Shown here in pieces: positions 1-8,703 of a stretch of DNA of 64,000 nt (the first letter of the stretch is position 1; each line of letters starts with the position of its first letter). A program made the position numbers and the translations under genes. The notes under the pieces were generated by a model. It ran no database searches and had not been told where the DNA came from. It saw only the letters and a program-made list of their open reading frames with translations. Source of the stretch: an uncultured Alphaproteobacteria bacterium (GTDB taxonomy: Bacteria > Pseudomonadota > Alphaproteobacteria > HIMB59 > GCA-002718135); the NCBI GenBank assembly GCA_902540265.1, contig CACBLW010000001.1:1-64000 (forward strand), written 5' to 3'.

Positions 1-1401
1 ATTTTTAAAAAAAATTTTTATACCTATAAAAATAAAAATGTTCATAGTTTTGATTTTTTGAATTTCTCAAATAGACTTGGTGGAAAAATAGGCATAAATT
101 TGTCTAAACAAGCTATATTTGGGTGGTATAAATTAAACAAAAATAAATTAGGCTTTCCTTGGATAGAGGATTTATCATCCAAAAGACTAATAAATCTTTT
201 GTATAACTATGAATACATAAACTCTGCTTCAAAAGAAGATGACAAGAAAAAACTAGATTTTATAATATATTTTCATATTCAAAGAATTATATTTGATTTT
301 AACTCAAAAAGGATATCTGAATTTACTTCATTTGATTTAATTGCCTACTTGTTATCTTGCTTAATCCTAAAAAAAATTAATGAAACAGAAATTGATTATA
401 TTAAATTTATTGTTGATAACCAGATTGATAAAATTGGTATGCATAAAAGTTATAATTTCTTAGAGCATTCTAAGTTTATAAATAATCTAAGTGAAATAAA
501 AAATATTTTACTTTTTTTTAATTCAAAGAAATCAAATATATTCGATGAAGTAATTCTTAAAATGACTTCGATATTAAATGAATATTTTCATTTAGATGGC
601 ACATTGGCTCTTTTTAATGGTACTAATAATGTTTATACAATTAATATCTACAATTCATTAAACAAAGAAAGTTATTTAAAGAAAAGAGAATTTTCAAATA
701 TTAGTAATGGCATTGCATTTTACTCAGATAAAAATAAAAAAATATTTTTTGATGTGGTACAACCTAATTCGGATATGATTAGCTCCAACTTGAGTGCTGG
801 AACTCTATCAGTTGAATTAAGTGGTTTTGGAGAGAAAATAATTACAAATTGTGGTGCCTCAGAAAGTTTTGGTAAAAATCCTGAATATTTAAGGTATAGC
901 GCAGCTCATTCTACTATTATTTTACAAAATACTAATATTAGTGAAATAAAGGAAGGCAACCCTCATATTAAATTTCCACAATCAGTAGCTTTTAGAAAGG
1001 AAGCTAACGACTATGAAGAAATATTTGAGGGATCACATAATGGATATTTAAAAAAATTTAATAAAATAATCAAAAGAAGATTAATTATTTATAAAAATGA
1101 AAATAAACTAAAGGGTGAGGATAGTTTTATTTCATATAAAGATATCAAAAGTAGGTTAATTTATCACATTAGATTTCACCTAGCAAATGAAATGGTTTTA
1201 AATTTTACAAATAATAAAAAAAATATAATCTTAAAAACAAAAAGGAATAATATATGGCTATTTAAAAGTAATACGGAACTTATAATAGAAGACAGTATAT
1301 CAGTTGATAATAATATTACGAAACCTACTAAACAAATTGTTATTAAGGGTGTATTATCAAATAAAAAAATTACAGAAAAATGGTCCTTAGAAAAAATCTA
1401 A
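1..1401 (+). CDS. Heparinase II/III-like protein, 5'-truncated by window edge
   Basis: The reading frame is open from base 1, so the start lies upstream of the window and the TTG at 58 is not the real start. About 466 residues are visible. The C-terminal half (roughly 240-440), with the ELSGFGEKIITNCGAS and RYSAAHSTIIL blocks, resembles the beta-sandwich of heparinase II/III-family proteins; the N-terminal part looks like the helical (alpha/alpha) domain, including an FPWIEDL segment. Family members next to purH are common in Alphaproteobacteria and their substrate is generally unknown; action on a uronate-containing or cell-surface glycan is inference. The last 22 bases overlap the following purH ORF, so the two are probably co-transcribed. 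Confidence 0.7.
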   Translation: MFKKNFYTYKNKNVHSFDFLNFSNRLGGKIGINLSKQAIFGWYKLNKNKLGFPWIEDLSSKRLINLLYNYEYINSASKEDDKKKLDFIIYFHIQRIIFDFNSKRISEFTSFDLIAYLLSCLILKKINETEIDYIKFIVDNQIDKIGMHKSYNFLEHSKFINNLSEIKNILLFFNSKKSNIFDEVILKMTSILNEYFHLDGTLALFNGTNNVYTINIYNSLNKESYLKKREFSNISNGIAFYSDKNKKIFFDVVQPNSDMISSNLSAGTLSVELSGFGEKIITNCGASESFGKNPEYLRYSAAHSTIILQNTNISEIKEGNPHIKFPQSVAFRKEANDYEEIFEGSHNGYLKKFNKIIKRRLIIYKNENKLKGEDSFISYKDIKSRLIYHIRFHLANEMVLNFTNNKKNIILKTKRNNIWLFKSNTELIIEDSISVDNNITKPTKQIVIKGVLSNKKITEKWSLEKI

Positions 1402-1976
1402 AAAAAAAATATGCTTTAATATCCGTATTTGAAAAGAAAAATCTAAAGTATCTCTGCTCAAACTTAAATAAATTTAATTACAGTTTTATATCTACTGGAT
1501 CTACTGGAAATAAAATTCGTGAATTGGGGTTTAGATGTTATGATATTTCAAAACTAACAAATTTTAAAGAAATGTTTGGAGGTAGAGTTAAAACATTGAA
1601 TCCATTAATATATAGCTCATTACTTTACATTAGGGATGATAAAATTCATAAAAAACAGTTTCAATTGTTAAACATGCCTGAAATAGATATTGTTGTAGTC
1701 AACTTATATCCATTTAAAAAATATTTAAAAAAAAATAATGATCAAATTATTGAAATGATAGATATTGGTGGGCCTAGTTTACTTAGGGCTGCAGGAAAAA
1801 ACTTTAGGTACATAACACCAATAGTTGATATTATGGATTATAAAAGATTAGTAATAAATTTAATTAAGAATAAAGGAAAAACTGATATTATTTTTAGAAA
1901 AAAAATGGCTCTTAAAGTTTTTAAACAAACATCACAATATGATAAAATTATTTCTAATTGGTTAAATGATAAATAA
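1380..1976 (+). CDS. purH: PurH N-terminal half: IMP cyclohydrolase (MGS-like) domain, split
   Basis: This 198-residue ORF holds only the IMP cyclohydrolase domain of bifunctional PurH, which closes the ring of FAICAR to give IMP. Visible family motifs are ALISVFEKKNL, FISTGST, GGRVKTLNP, VVVNLYPF, IDIGGPSLLRAAGKN and QYDKIISNWL. The residues used for catalysis in the family (Lys of RVKTL, Tyr of NLYPF, Asp of IDIGGP, Lys of AAGKN) are kept, but the usual RVKTLHP is RVKTLNP. It stops at TAA 1974-1976, exactly where the linker to the AICAR transformylase domain normally starts. The start overlaps the heparinase-like gene by 22 bases. Either a genuine two-gene purH or a frameshifted purH. Confidence 0.8.
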   Translation: MVLRKNLKKKYALISVFEKKNLKYLCSNLNKFNYSFISTGSTGNKIRELGFRCYDISKLTNFKEMFGGRVKTLNPLIYSSLLYIRDDKIHKKQFQLLNMPEIDIVVVNLYPFKKYLKKNNDQIIEMIDIGGPSLLRAAGKNFRYITPIVDIMDYKRLVINLIKNKGKTDIIFRKKMALKVFKQTSQYDKIISNWLNDK

Positions 1977-2883
1977 AAATACTAAAATAAAATTAAGGTA
2001 TGGAGAAAATCCAAATCAAAAAAGCTATTTAATTAATCATAAAAAAAATTCGATTTTTAGCTATCAGATTAGTGGAAAACGAATAAGTTATAATAATCTA
2101 ATTGATCTTGATAGTGGATTAAAGTGCTTAAAAGAATTTCTTGAGCCTACTTCCATAATTCTAAAACATACTAATCCTTGTGGTATAGCTTCAGCAAAAA
2201 ATATAGAGATTGCTTTTAATAGATCTTATGAAAGTGATCCTAAAAGTGCTTTTGGAGGAATAATTTTGCTAAATAGAAAAGTAACTTCTAGACTTGCAAT
2301 GAAAATATACAATAATTTTTACGAAATGATAGTTGCTTTAGATTTCGACCGAGATGCACTTAAAATTCTAGAAAAAAAGAAAAATTTAATAATAATAAAA
2401 ATACCTAATATAAAAAAAACAACACTTGAATATAGATCGACATTATTTGGAGATCTTTATCAAACAACTGATTTAGTTCCAATCAATAAAAAATTTTTAA
2501 GCTTGGTTTCAAAAAAGAAGGGGTCAACTAAATCAATTAATGATTTAATTTTTTCATTGAAAGTTGCAAAACACTTAAAATCAAATGCTATTGTTTTATC
2601 CAGAAATAAACAAACTTTAGGTTTAGGTCATGGCCATACAAACAGAGTAGATGCATTACATTTTGCTATAAAAAATATGAATAAATATTTTAAAAAAGGT
2701 AACTTCGTTTGTGCTTCAGATGGTTTTTTTCCTTTTGTAGACAGTATAAATCTACTCAATAGAAATAAGTGTAATGCTATAGCTCAGCCTGGAGGTTCAA
2801 TAAATGATAAAGTAATAATTTCTTTTTCGATAAAAAATAAAATATCTTTGTATTTTATAAAAAACAGACTTTTTAAACATTGA
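1966..2883 (+). CDS. purH: PurH C-terminal half: AICAR transformylase domain, split
   Basis: This 305-residue ORF is the AICAR formyltransferase domain, which transfers the formyl group of 10-formyl-THF to AICAR. Motifs in order are LRYGENPNQKSYL, ILKHTNPCGIASA, AFGGIILLNR, FYEMIVALDF, LKVAKHLKSNAIV, RVDALHFA, CASDGFFPFVDS and AQPGGSINDK. The catalytic KHTNP block is present, but the usual GAGQMSRVDS is GHGHTNRVDA and the C-terminal RHFRH is RLFKH, so the domain is divergent. Its ATG lies 11 bases inside the upstream ORF, in the +1 frame, in an ATGATAAATAA junction that suits translational coupling. A single-base indel in an A-rich tract is the alternative explanation. Confidence 0.8.
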   Translation: MINKNTKIKLRYGENPNQKSYLINHKKNSIFSYQISGKRISYNNLIDLDSGLKCLKEFLEPTSIILKHTNPCGIASAKNIEIAFNRSYESDPKSAFGGIILLNRKVTSRLAMKIYNNFYEMIVALDFDRDALKILEKKKNLIIIKIPNIKKTTLEYRSTLFGDLYQTTDLVPINKKFLSLVSKKKGSTKSINDLIFSLKVAKHLKSNAIVLSRNKQTLGLGHGHTNRVDALHFAIKNMNKYFKKGNFVCASDGFFPFVDSINLLNRNKCNAIAQPGGSINDKVIISFSIKNKISLYFIKNRLFKH

Positions 2884-3032
2884 ATAAAAAAAATAAAATT
2901 CCAAAATATTTAAAAATTTTAATCAAGAATAATCCTAAAATTAAATCAGGTAGAAAAAATTTTGATCAACATAATTACAGAATTATAAAAACAATAGAAA
3001 CAATTAAGAAATATTTTAAATTGAAAGATTAG
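2880..3032 (+). CDS. Possible 50-residue lysine-rich small protein
   Basis: A TTG-start ORF overlaps the purH stop in a TTGA arrangement and runs 50 codons to TAG at 3030-3032. The product is basic (many Lys, Asn, Ile) with a C-terminal segment that could be helical, around IIKTIETIKKYFKLK. No family is recognised. Support is limited to the overlapping start and the open frame across an otherwise gene-free 150 bp. Composition alone would give such an ORF fairly often in DNA this AT-rich, so confidence is low. Confidence 0.3.
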   Translation: MNKKNKIPKYLKILIKNNPKIKSGRKNFDQHNYRIIKTIETIKKYFKLKD

Positions 3033-3039
3033 ACCAGAT

Positions 3040-3807
3040 TTAACAAGAGATATTGTTTGAAATATTTTCCCAAGCTTCTCCAGATTCTATTTCTTTGAGA
3101 GTCCACTGGCCATATGCTAAATTATTGAAAATTTTATAATCTATTATAGGATTTTCAATATTCTGTATTTTACCAACATGACTTAAGGTGCTGTCTGTGA
3201 AGTATGCGGGAACCCCATTAGACATTGCCATAAAACCAGCTATCGATTGTAAACTTACAAATGCCCACGCATCTTTTAAGATTGAGTTCAAAGGTTCTTT
3301 AGAGAATTTGTTGTGTATTAATAATTTTCTGTCTGAATATTTTCTTATAAGTTTTTTTGTATCTTCAATCCAATTAGGTACGTTATAAACTTTTTTCATA
3401 GTTTCAGATGGTTCAGAAAGGATTATATGTCTACCAGTTTTTTTTTGATCGAGTATTTTCAAATTTAGTTTACTTAGCCTATCACTTGGAAAATTACCCT
3501 TACCATTGTGTATAAAATTATTGTAAACAATTCTAAAATAACCATCCATATTTTTTACTTTAGTTAATTTATTTTCAAATATTCTTGCTGATTGATGAAA
3601 ATAACCATGATCCATATAATAAAAATTCTTAACTTTGTTAATTACTTCAAGAGTGCCCCTTAGTACTCCATAAGTTGCGATAGTTTTATCAAATTCTTTA
3701 AAATTATTTACATGACACAATAGAGAGCTGGAACCTTTTGCAAAATTATAACATAGAGTTCTGTTCATTATATGGTCAGTATAGATTACTATTGGTTTTT
3801 CCGTCAT
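3040..3807 (-). CDS. Putative capsule/surface-polysaccharide type protein (KpsC/KpsS-like fold suspected)
   Basis: A 255-residue protein with no signal peptide and no membrane segment. The segment WAFVSLQSIAGFMAMSNGVPAYFTD (about residues 182-206) resembles the nucleotide-sugar-binding half of GT-B capsular polysaccharide proteins, where a Ser/Gly-rich turn is followed by a conserved Gly-x-Pro. The N-terminus (VIYTDHIMNRTL) could be the first Rossmann strand. Family assignment is tentative and the sugar substrate cannot be told. It is third in a minus-strand run after the sulfotransferase (6024-5398) and the alpha/alpha-barrel-like protein, which suggests a shared role in building or modifying a surface glycan. 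Confidence 0.4.
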   Translation of the reverse strand: MTEKPIVIYTDHIMNRTLCYNFAKGSSSLLCHVNNFKEFDKTIATYGVLRGTLEVINKVKNFYYMDHGYFHQSARIFENKLTKVKNMDGYFRIVYNNFIHNGKGNFPSDRLSKLNLKILDQKKTGRHIILSEPSETMKKVYNVPNWIEDTKKLIRKYSDRKLLIHNKFSKEPLNSILKDAWAFVSLQSIAGFMAMSNGVPAYFTDSTLSHVGKIQNIENPIIDYKIFNNLAYGQWTLKEIESGEAWENISNNISC

Positions 3808-3865
3808 ATTGAGAAAATAAATTAATAAATATTTTATAATAAAACTTTATACTTAATAAAGGTAT

Positions 3866-5401
3866 CTATTTGTTTTTAAAAATTATTTTTATTTCTGAAT
3901 TAGGTTGAATTTCTCTTAATATATCTTCTTTTTTTTTGTAAGAAAATTTGATGGAGTTTTTTTTATTACTAAAATTAAATATTTTTAATTCAGTACTTTC
4001 ATCTTGTAATTCACGAATCAATGGTAAACAACCTGCTGTTATAGTAGCTGATTTAAATTTAACTAAATAATCTGAATTTCCAAGATTTTCATTACTGCCA
4101 ATAATTAACTTTGTATAACAACCTGTAACCGATCCAATTCCCCAATTCCTTCCATGTCCAGATACGATAGAACTGAAATGTTTTCCAGAATCTGAATGCT
4201 CGGACCCAAGGCGAAGTATAGATGAGGCGATTTTAATTTTTTTAGCAGCAGTTCTTAAGGCTCTTTCTGCATATTTGATTTTTCCAGTAATATTATACAA
4301 TAATGAAAAATATGAAGTTGAGGGTTCTGTGAATTCTTTAGGTTTAAAATCATTAAAAAGATACCAATAAATCATATCTTTTCTATTTCCTATACCAGAT
4401 CTTTTAATTATTTGATTTTGTGGAAAGGTTAACATGATTTCTGAGTCATCATAAGGTTTTAAATTTGATATAGAATCTAAAACTAACTTATCAAAACAAT
4501 AATCAGAAAAAGTATTTCTATAATAAGAAATAATTGTTCCCACATTATCTGAATATGGATGGTCAATAATAGGAATTAAATTATTAATTATTTTTTTAGA
4601 TGCTTCTAAAAAAATATTATCACTTGTAATTTGATAAAGCTCACCAAAAATAAATATAAAACCCGATGCAACTAAATTTTCAATACCTGAAAGAGGATCA
4701 TCTTTAAAATGATGATGATTTGATGCTAAAAATTTTTCTTCTGGATTTATCATATCTTTTGAAAAAAACTCTTTCCATTCACAATTCCAGGCAACTGGTA
4801 TGGTTTCTTTTGCAAAAATAATTTTCTCAGCAAATCGTTTACTATAATCAATTGACCAGTCTAAATATTTTTGATCTGAAGTTATATGCCATGCCAATAA
4901 AGCTATGTGAACAAATCTTAAATGATCGGCAGTGTTAAATTTATAATTGTCTATATGACTTATACCATCACTACCAAAATACCAGCTGTTAAAGTTTTTT
5001 TGTGAATAATTATACCAATCTTCAGTTTCTTTATCCCAATTTCCAATTAGTTTAGAAACATTTACAATTAATTCTTTCGCTTTTAAATTGTCAGGGAAGA
5101 GATCAATGTATCTAGGTAAAAAACCTAGAAAAAGTTCTGATCCGTGATGAACATCTTCCATTTTGAAATACCCTCTATGGAGATGGTTTTCTGCCCAGTT
5201 GATTAATTTGTTTCCCATATAAAATAAAAAATTTTTATTAGACTCATTTGGATCTATTAAATAATCGTGGAAAAGAGATATACAATAATTTGCATTATCT
5301 CCTTGATAAATTGAATTTGAAAAACTATTTAACGCTTCGTTGTTTATAAGTTTTTTGATTTCTTGATTTATTGCAAATGCTGATTCAAATAAAATTTTCA
5401 T
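3866..5401 (-). CDS. Uncharacterised alpha/alpha-barrel-like protein, possibly glycan-active
   Basis: A 511-residue protein without signal peptide. Evenly spaced aromatic-rich helices (HLHRGYFKMEDVHHGSELFLG, ADHLRFVHIALLAWHITSDQ, YFSLLYNITGKIKYAERALR) look like the repeated hairpins of (alpha/alpha)6 barrels found in polysaccharide lyases, epimerases and unsaturated glucuronyl hydrolases. The last ~70 residues look like beta-strands. I cannot name a family or catalytic residues, so glycan activity is inference from fold appearance and context. Its ATG overlaps the stop of the upstream sulfotransferase as ATGA, pointing to a translationally coupled pair. Confidence 0.5.
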   Translation of the reverse strand: MKILFESAFAINQEIKKLINNEALNSFSNSIYQGDNANYCISLFHDYLIDPNESNKNFLFYMGNKLINWAENHLHRGYFKMEDVHHGSELFLGFLPRYIDLFPDNLKAKELIVNVSKLIGNWDKETEDWYNYSQKNFNSWYFGSDGISHIDNYKFNTADHLRFVHIALLAWHITSDQKYLDWSIDYSKRFAEKIIFAKETIPVAWNCEWKEFFSKDMINPEEKFLASNHHHFKDDPLSGIENLVASGFIFIFGELYQITSDNIFLEASKKIINNLIPIIDHPYSDNVGTIISYYRNTFSDYCFDKLVLDSISNLKPYDDSEIMLTFPQNQIIKRSGIGNRKDMIYWYLFNDFKPKEFTEPSTSYFSLLYNITGKIKYAERALRTAAKKIKIASSILRLGSEHSDSGKHFSSIVSGHGRNWGIGSVTGCYTKLIIGSNENLGNSDYLVKFKSATITAGCLPLIRELQDESTELKIFNFSNKKNSIKFSYKKKEDILREIQPNSEIKIIFKNK

Positions 5402-6024
5402 TTTTGTATTAGTTTAAAATCTTTTTCATATATTTTTTCAATTTTACTAATCTGCAAACTAGTAAGTTTTATTTTGTAATCACTACCACCAGTTTGGATT
5501 TTAGGAAAAATAATTTTTCTCGAAAAAAAATTGTTAACCTGTTCAGCAAAAAAATTAATGTCTTCTGTTGTAGACCAAAAAGTGTAATAGCTTAAATCTT
5601 CACCCAAAAAAAATACCTGTGGTAAAAAATGTCTATTCTCAAAATTATTATTTTCAAGCTTTTCTAGTATCATATCAACTGAATGATCTTTAAATTGAAT
5701 ATCACGATGATAAAGTATTCTGTTTTTATATGCAGAAATAAACCTTTTAATAGGATCTCTTACAATACAACATTTAATATCTACATTTATTTTTTTAAAA
5801 GGCTGTTTGGATGGAATTATTCCTATAATATTTTGTTTGCCTGCGTATTGTTCTGGTGTTTGTTCTATTTGGGGTATTTCGTCTCCTAAAAAAAGATAGT
5901 GTTTATCAATGTTTAAATGTTTAGCAAAAAACATTTTAGCAGAAGTGTTAGCATTTTTAGGACATGGGTAATAGATTAGTTTTTTGTTCGTAGTCTTATT
6001 AGTAAATACGGCATATTTTGACAT
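5398..6024 (-). CDS. Sulfotransferase-family protein (Sulfotransfer_2-like)
   Basis: A 208-residue protein with the two PAPS-contacting elements of the carbohydrate sulfotransferase type: an N-terminal YYPCPKNANTS segment (residues about 18-28, 5'-phosphosulfate loop) and IVRDPIKRFISAYKNR (about 87-102, 3'-phosphate-binding Arg and Ser). ENRHFLPQ further on is also typical of the type. It should transfer sulfate from PAPS to a hydroxyl of a glycan or small molecule; the acceptor is unknown. It is first in the minus-strand run 6024-3040 and overlaps the next gene by four bases. The promoter would lie in the 52-bp divergent spacer shared with the oxygenase gene at 6077. Confidence 0.7.
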   Translation of the reverse strand: MSKYAVFTNKTTNKKLIYYPCPKNANTSAKMFFAKHLNIDKHYLFLGDEIPQIEQTPEQYAGKQNIIGIIPSKQPFKKINVDIKCCIVRDPIKRFISAYKNRILYHRDIQFKDHSVDMILEKLENNNFENRHFLPQVFFLGEDLSYYTFWSTTEDINFFAEQVNNFFSRKIIFPKIQTGGSDYKIKLTSLQISKIEKIYEKDFKLIQK

Positions 6025-6076
6025 TTTCTATTTACTAAAAAAATTTAAGATATATTTTCTTTTAAATAAATACGTC

Positions 6077-6673
6077 ATGACTAATCCTAATCTTTTCTTT
6101 TCAACTCCTGTTTGGGTTTCTAAAATAGATAATTATAAAGAAACAAATGAAAAAATATATCATTACATTAAAAATTTACGTAGTGGAGATAAAAAAGGTA
6201 TAGTTAAAAGTAATGTTAAAGGATGGCACTCCAACAATTTTGATATGAAAGATGAAAATGTTATTGAATTTATTAATTTGATTTCTCCAAATATCAATAA
6301 CGTTTTAAATGACATGAATTGGGATATATCTAAACAAAAAGCGAAAATATCAGCTATGTGGGCAATCATTAATATTGGAGGGGCTTCCAATTCAAGACAT
6401 CATCATGGAAATAGTGATATTAGTGGTGCTTATTATGTAAGAGCACCTAAAAATTGTGGTGAGATTGTTTTTTATGATCCAAGGCCTGCCCCAGTATATT
6501 TTCATCCATTATCAACAAAACCAAATAGTTTAAATGCTATGCAGAATGCAGTTAATCCTGTGGAAGGTGGATTGGTTCTCTTTCCTAGTTATTTAGATCA
6601 TTCAGTAAATCCAAATCTCAGTAATGAAGAAAGAATTGTAATAAGTTTTAATATAAATTTAATTAAAAAATAA
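6077..6673 (+). CDS. TIGR02466-type putative 2OG-Fe(II) oxygenase
   Basis: A 198-residue protein resembling the TIGR02466 group of 2-oxoglutarate/Fe(II)-dependent oxygenases, widespread in marine bacteria and cyanophages. The N-terminus FFSTPVWVSKI, the His-rich SRHHHGNSDISGAYYV (His 108-110, Asp 114) and the distal FPSYLDHSVNPN (His 175) followed by RIVISFN mark the double-stranded beta-helix core. An upstream in-frame start would add 31 hydrophobic residues. ATG 6077 is preferred because the family motif begins immediately after it. The substrate is unknown; such enzymes may hydroxylate glycans, lipids or proteins. It diverges from the sulfotransferase gene within the accessory island. Confidence 0.7.
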   Translation: MTNPNLFFSTPVWVSKIDNYKETNEKIYHYIKNLRSGDKKGIVKSNVKGWHSNNFDMKDENVIEFINLISPNINNVLNDMNWDISKQKAKISAMWAIINIGGASNSRHHHGNSDISGAYYVRAPKNCGEIVFYDPRPAPVYFHPLSTKPNSLNAMQNAVNPVEGGLVLFPSYLDHSVNPNLSNEERIVISFNINLIKK

Positions 6674-6859
6674 ATATTCTTTAATTATAATCCTTTTGAT
6701 AAAGCCAAGAAAGCAAGAGATGATTTTTTTCTTCAGTATAAATCTTAATTTATCTATTTGTTCCTGATTACTGCGACTAATATTTTTTTTTAAATTTAAA
6801 CATTTTTCGTATATTAAATATTTAATTTTCAACCTTATTCAATATAAGTTAATTTATAT

Positions 6860-7660
6860 ATGTCTAAAGAAGCAATTGAATATAAAGCTTTGCATAAAGA
6901 TATTAAATACGAAAACTTAAGCTTAGCTGAACTCAATAAATTTCCACCTCATAATGGAGTCTATAGTTTTAAGATTTCAAAAACATCTTTTTTTATGCTT
7001 AATATAATTAATGATGACTCTTCTGTAGTTAAACATTTTTGGAGAGGATCTCATGATTTAAAAGAGTTAGACTTGTGGTTTGAGATTTCAAAAAATGAGG
7101 GGATGTTTATTGATGTAGGTGCACACACAGGATTGTATACAATTACATCTTTAAGGGCAAATCCAAAAAATAGTGTGGTTTGTTTTGAACCATATTTTAT
7201 GAATTTATCAAGATTAATTACAAATTTAAGACTCAATGGACTTTCTAACAATGTATCAGCTGTATTGGGAGCAGTTTCAAACTTTGATGGTAAATCAAAC
7301 TTTAAAATAGCTACAGAAAAATCTTATATGAGTAAAGGAGGCATACTTAGTAAAAAAGGTCAAGAAACTAACGTATACAAATTAGATACATGGTTTTTGA
7401 AAAAATTAGAAAAAAAAATAAATGCGATTAAAATTGATACAGAAGGAGAAGATCTTAAAGTCCTTCTTGGAGCAAAAAATTTAATAAAGGAATACAAACC
7501 AAAAATAATTATTGAAGTCAGAGAAGAAAATAAAATAGATATAGGTAATTTTTTAAAATCAAACTCTTACAAAATATATGATGTTAATCATTTTGATCAT
7601 GAATTTGATTTTGAGAAAAATAAAATTGAAAATGTAGTTAACTTATACGCATCATTATAA
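6860..7660 (+). CDS. FkbM-family methyltransferase
   Basis: A 266-residue SAM-dependent methyltransferase of the FkbM type (Methyltransf_21). Motif I is MFIDVGAHTGLYT (Asp 85 onward), followed by VVCFEPYFMNLSRL (acidic residue for the SAM ribose) and AIKIDTEGEDLKVLLGAKNLI, a conserved FkbM block. Members usually O-methylate sugars, lipids or natural products; in islands like this they often decorate surface polysaccharides, which is inference here. The gene is isolated by a 186-bp upstream spacer and faces the minus-strand gene ending at 7717. Confidence 0.8.
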   Translation: MSKEAIEYKALHKDIKYENLSLAELNKFPPHNGVYSFKISKTSFFMLNIINDDSSVVKHFWRGSHDLKELDLWFEISKNEGMFIDVGAHTGLYTITSLRANPKNSVVCFEPYFMNLSRLITNLRLNGLSNNVSAVLGAVSNFDGKSNFKIATEKSYMSKGGILSKKGQETNVYKLDTWFLKKLEKKINAIKIDTEGEDLKVLLGAKNLIKEYKPKIIIEVREENKIDIGNFLKSNSYKIYDVNHFDHEFDFEKNKIENVVNLYASL

Positions 7661-7716
7661 TCATAAATTAAATAATTTTGGAATTTAATTTAATTAAAAT
7701 AAAATAATTATTGGTT

Positions 7717-8703
7717 TTAATTTATTATTTTTTGCAAATAGTCTCCATGTTTGAATGGATTATATATATTTTCAAAAATGATAGCTTGCCGATTTTTTAT
7801 TAATATTGCTTTTTCATAATTTTCTAAATATGTATGAATTTTATTTGTTAGATCATTAAAATTATAAAATACAAATTCAGAGATATTATCAAAATTTTCA
7901 GATATTCTAAAATTAATAAAATGTGGATCTACTAAAAAAAAGGTTTTTAAAAAAAGTGCTTCATAAAGCCTATAAGTGATATTATTTTGATTACCAGCTA
8001 AAACCAGATTAATCTTTGATTTTTGTGTTTCTTGAACATATTTACTAGATTTTAAAATTTTAGTCATTCTGTCAGCTTGGTCATAAAGATTAATATTTTT
8101 ATTATTTATTGTTTTATCTTTAATTAAATCCTCTACTATTTTTGTTCTGATCTGCTTGCCTTCACCTTTCTCACCACTATAAAAAACATTTGAGTTATAA
8201 TTATTAGATATATATGAAAAGTTAAATTTTTTTTTTATAAAATTATAAGAAACATCCATAAATCCCAAACCGTAATGGGTAGAAAATATCTTTTCTTTCA
8301 AATCTGATGATACATTATAATGATCAAGATTTTTTAAAAGATTAGGTACGAAATAAGCTGATACTTTTAAAAATTTTTCAAAATATAAAATATCTTCAAA
8401 TTTAAATGGGCGATCATATGCCAAAAAAATAGATACATCACATTTGATAATTTTTTTTAAATGATTGATATATATAGTCTCATCATAGTCAACTCTTATC
8501 TTGGAATCTATAATGACATGATCATATTCAAAAGTTGATTTTGAGGAAATAAATTCTGGTAATGATTTGAGTTCGACATTAGCTATCGTCTTAAGACTTA
8601 AAAGAAGAAAGCCAAAGTCCATTTTACATAAATTTTTTTCAAATATATTTTTAAAATTATGTTTATAAAAATTTTTGTCTCGATAGATAAATAGAATATG
8701 CAT
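7717..8703 (-). CDS. Probable glycosyltransferase-like protein (CgeB/GT1 C-terminal type)
   Basis: A 328-residue protein with a Rossmann-like opening (MHILFIYRD) and a C-terminal region KINLVLAGNQNNITYRLYEALFLKTFFLVD (about residues 229-258). That region resembles the donor-site half of CgeB-type and group-1 glycosyltransferases, where a conserved E of the R-x-x-E/YEAL helix contacts the nucleotide sugar. The N-terminal half is not recognisable. No signal peptide or membrane span is seen. It probably belongs to the island's glycan machinery; donor and acceptor cannot be deduced. Confidence 0.5.
   Translation of the reverse strand: MHILFIYRDKNFYKHNFKNIFEKNLCKMDFGFLLLSLKTIANVELKSLPEFISSKSTFEYDHVIIDSKIRVDYDETIYINHLKKIIKCDVSIFLAYDRPFKFEDILYFEKFLKVSAYFVPNLLKNLDHYNVSSDLKEKIFSTHYGLGFMDVSYNFIKKKFNFSYISNNYNSNVFYSGEKGEGKQIRTKIVEDLIKDKTINNKNINLYDQADRMTKILKSSKYVQETQKSKINLVLAGNQNNITYRLYEALFLKTFFLVDPHFINFRISENFDNISEFVFYNFNDLTNKIHTYLENYEKAILIKNRQAIIFENIYNPFKHGDYLQKIIN

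Noticed and set aside
3845-3861. CTTTAT-ACTTA-ATAAAG stem as a terminator
   Set aside because: Six A/T-rich pairs with no convincing T-run on the transcribed strand; too weak to call.
5984-6076. Upstream extension of the oxygenase ORF by 31 residues
   Set aside because: The extension overlaps the divergent sulfotransferase gene and is hydrophobic without family support; ATG 6077 fits the family N-terminus.
6674-6859. Coding-like residues (NYNPFDKAKKARDDF) in frame after the oxygenase stop
   Set aside because: Only about 25 codons, no start codon and no family match; probably chance or a trace too short to call.
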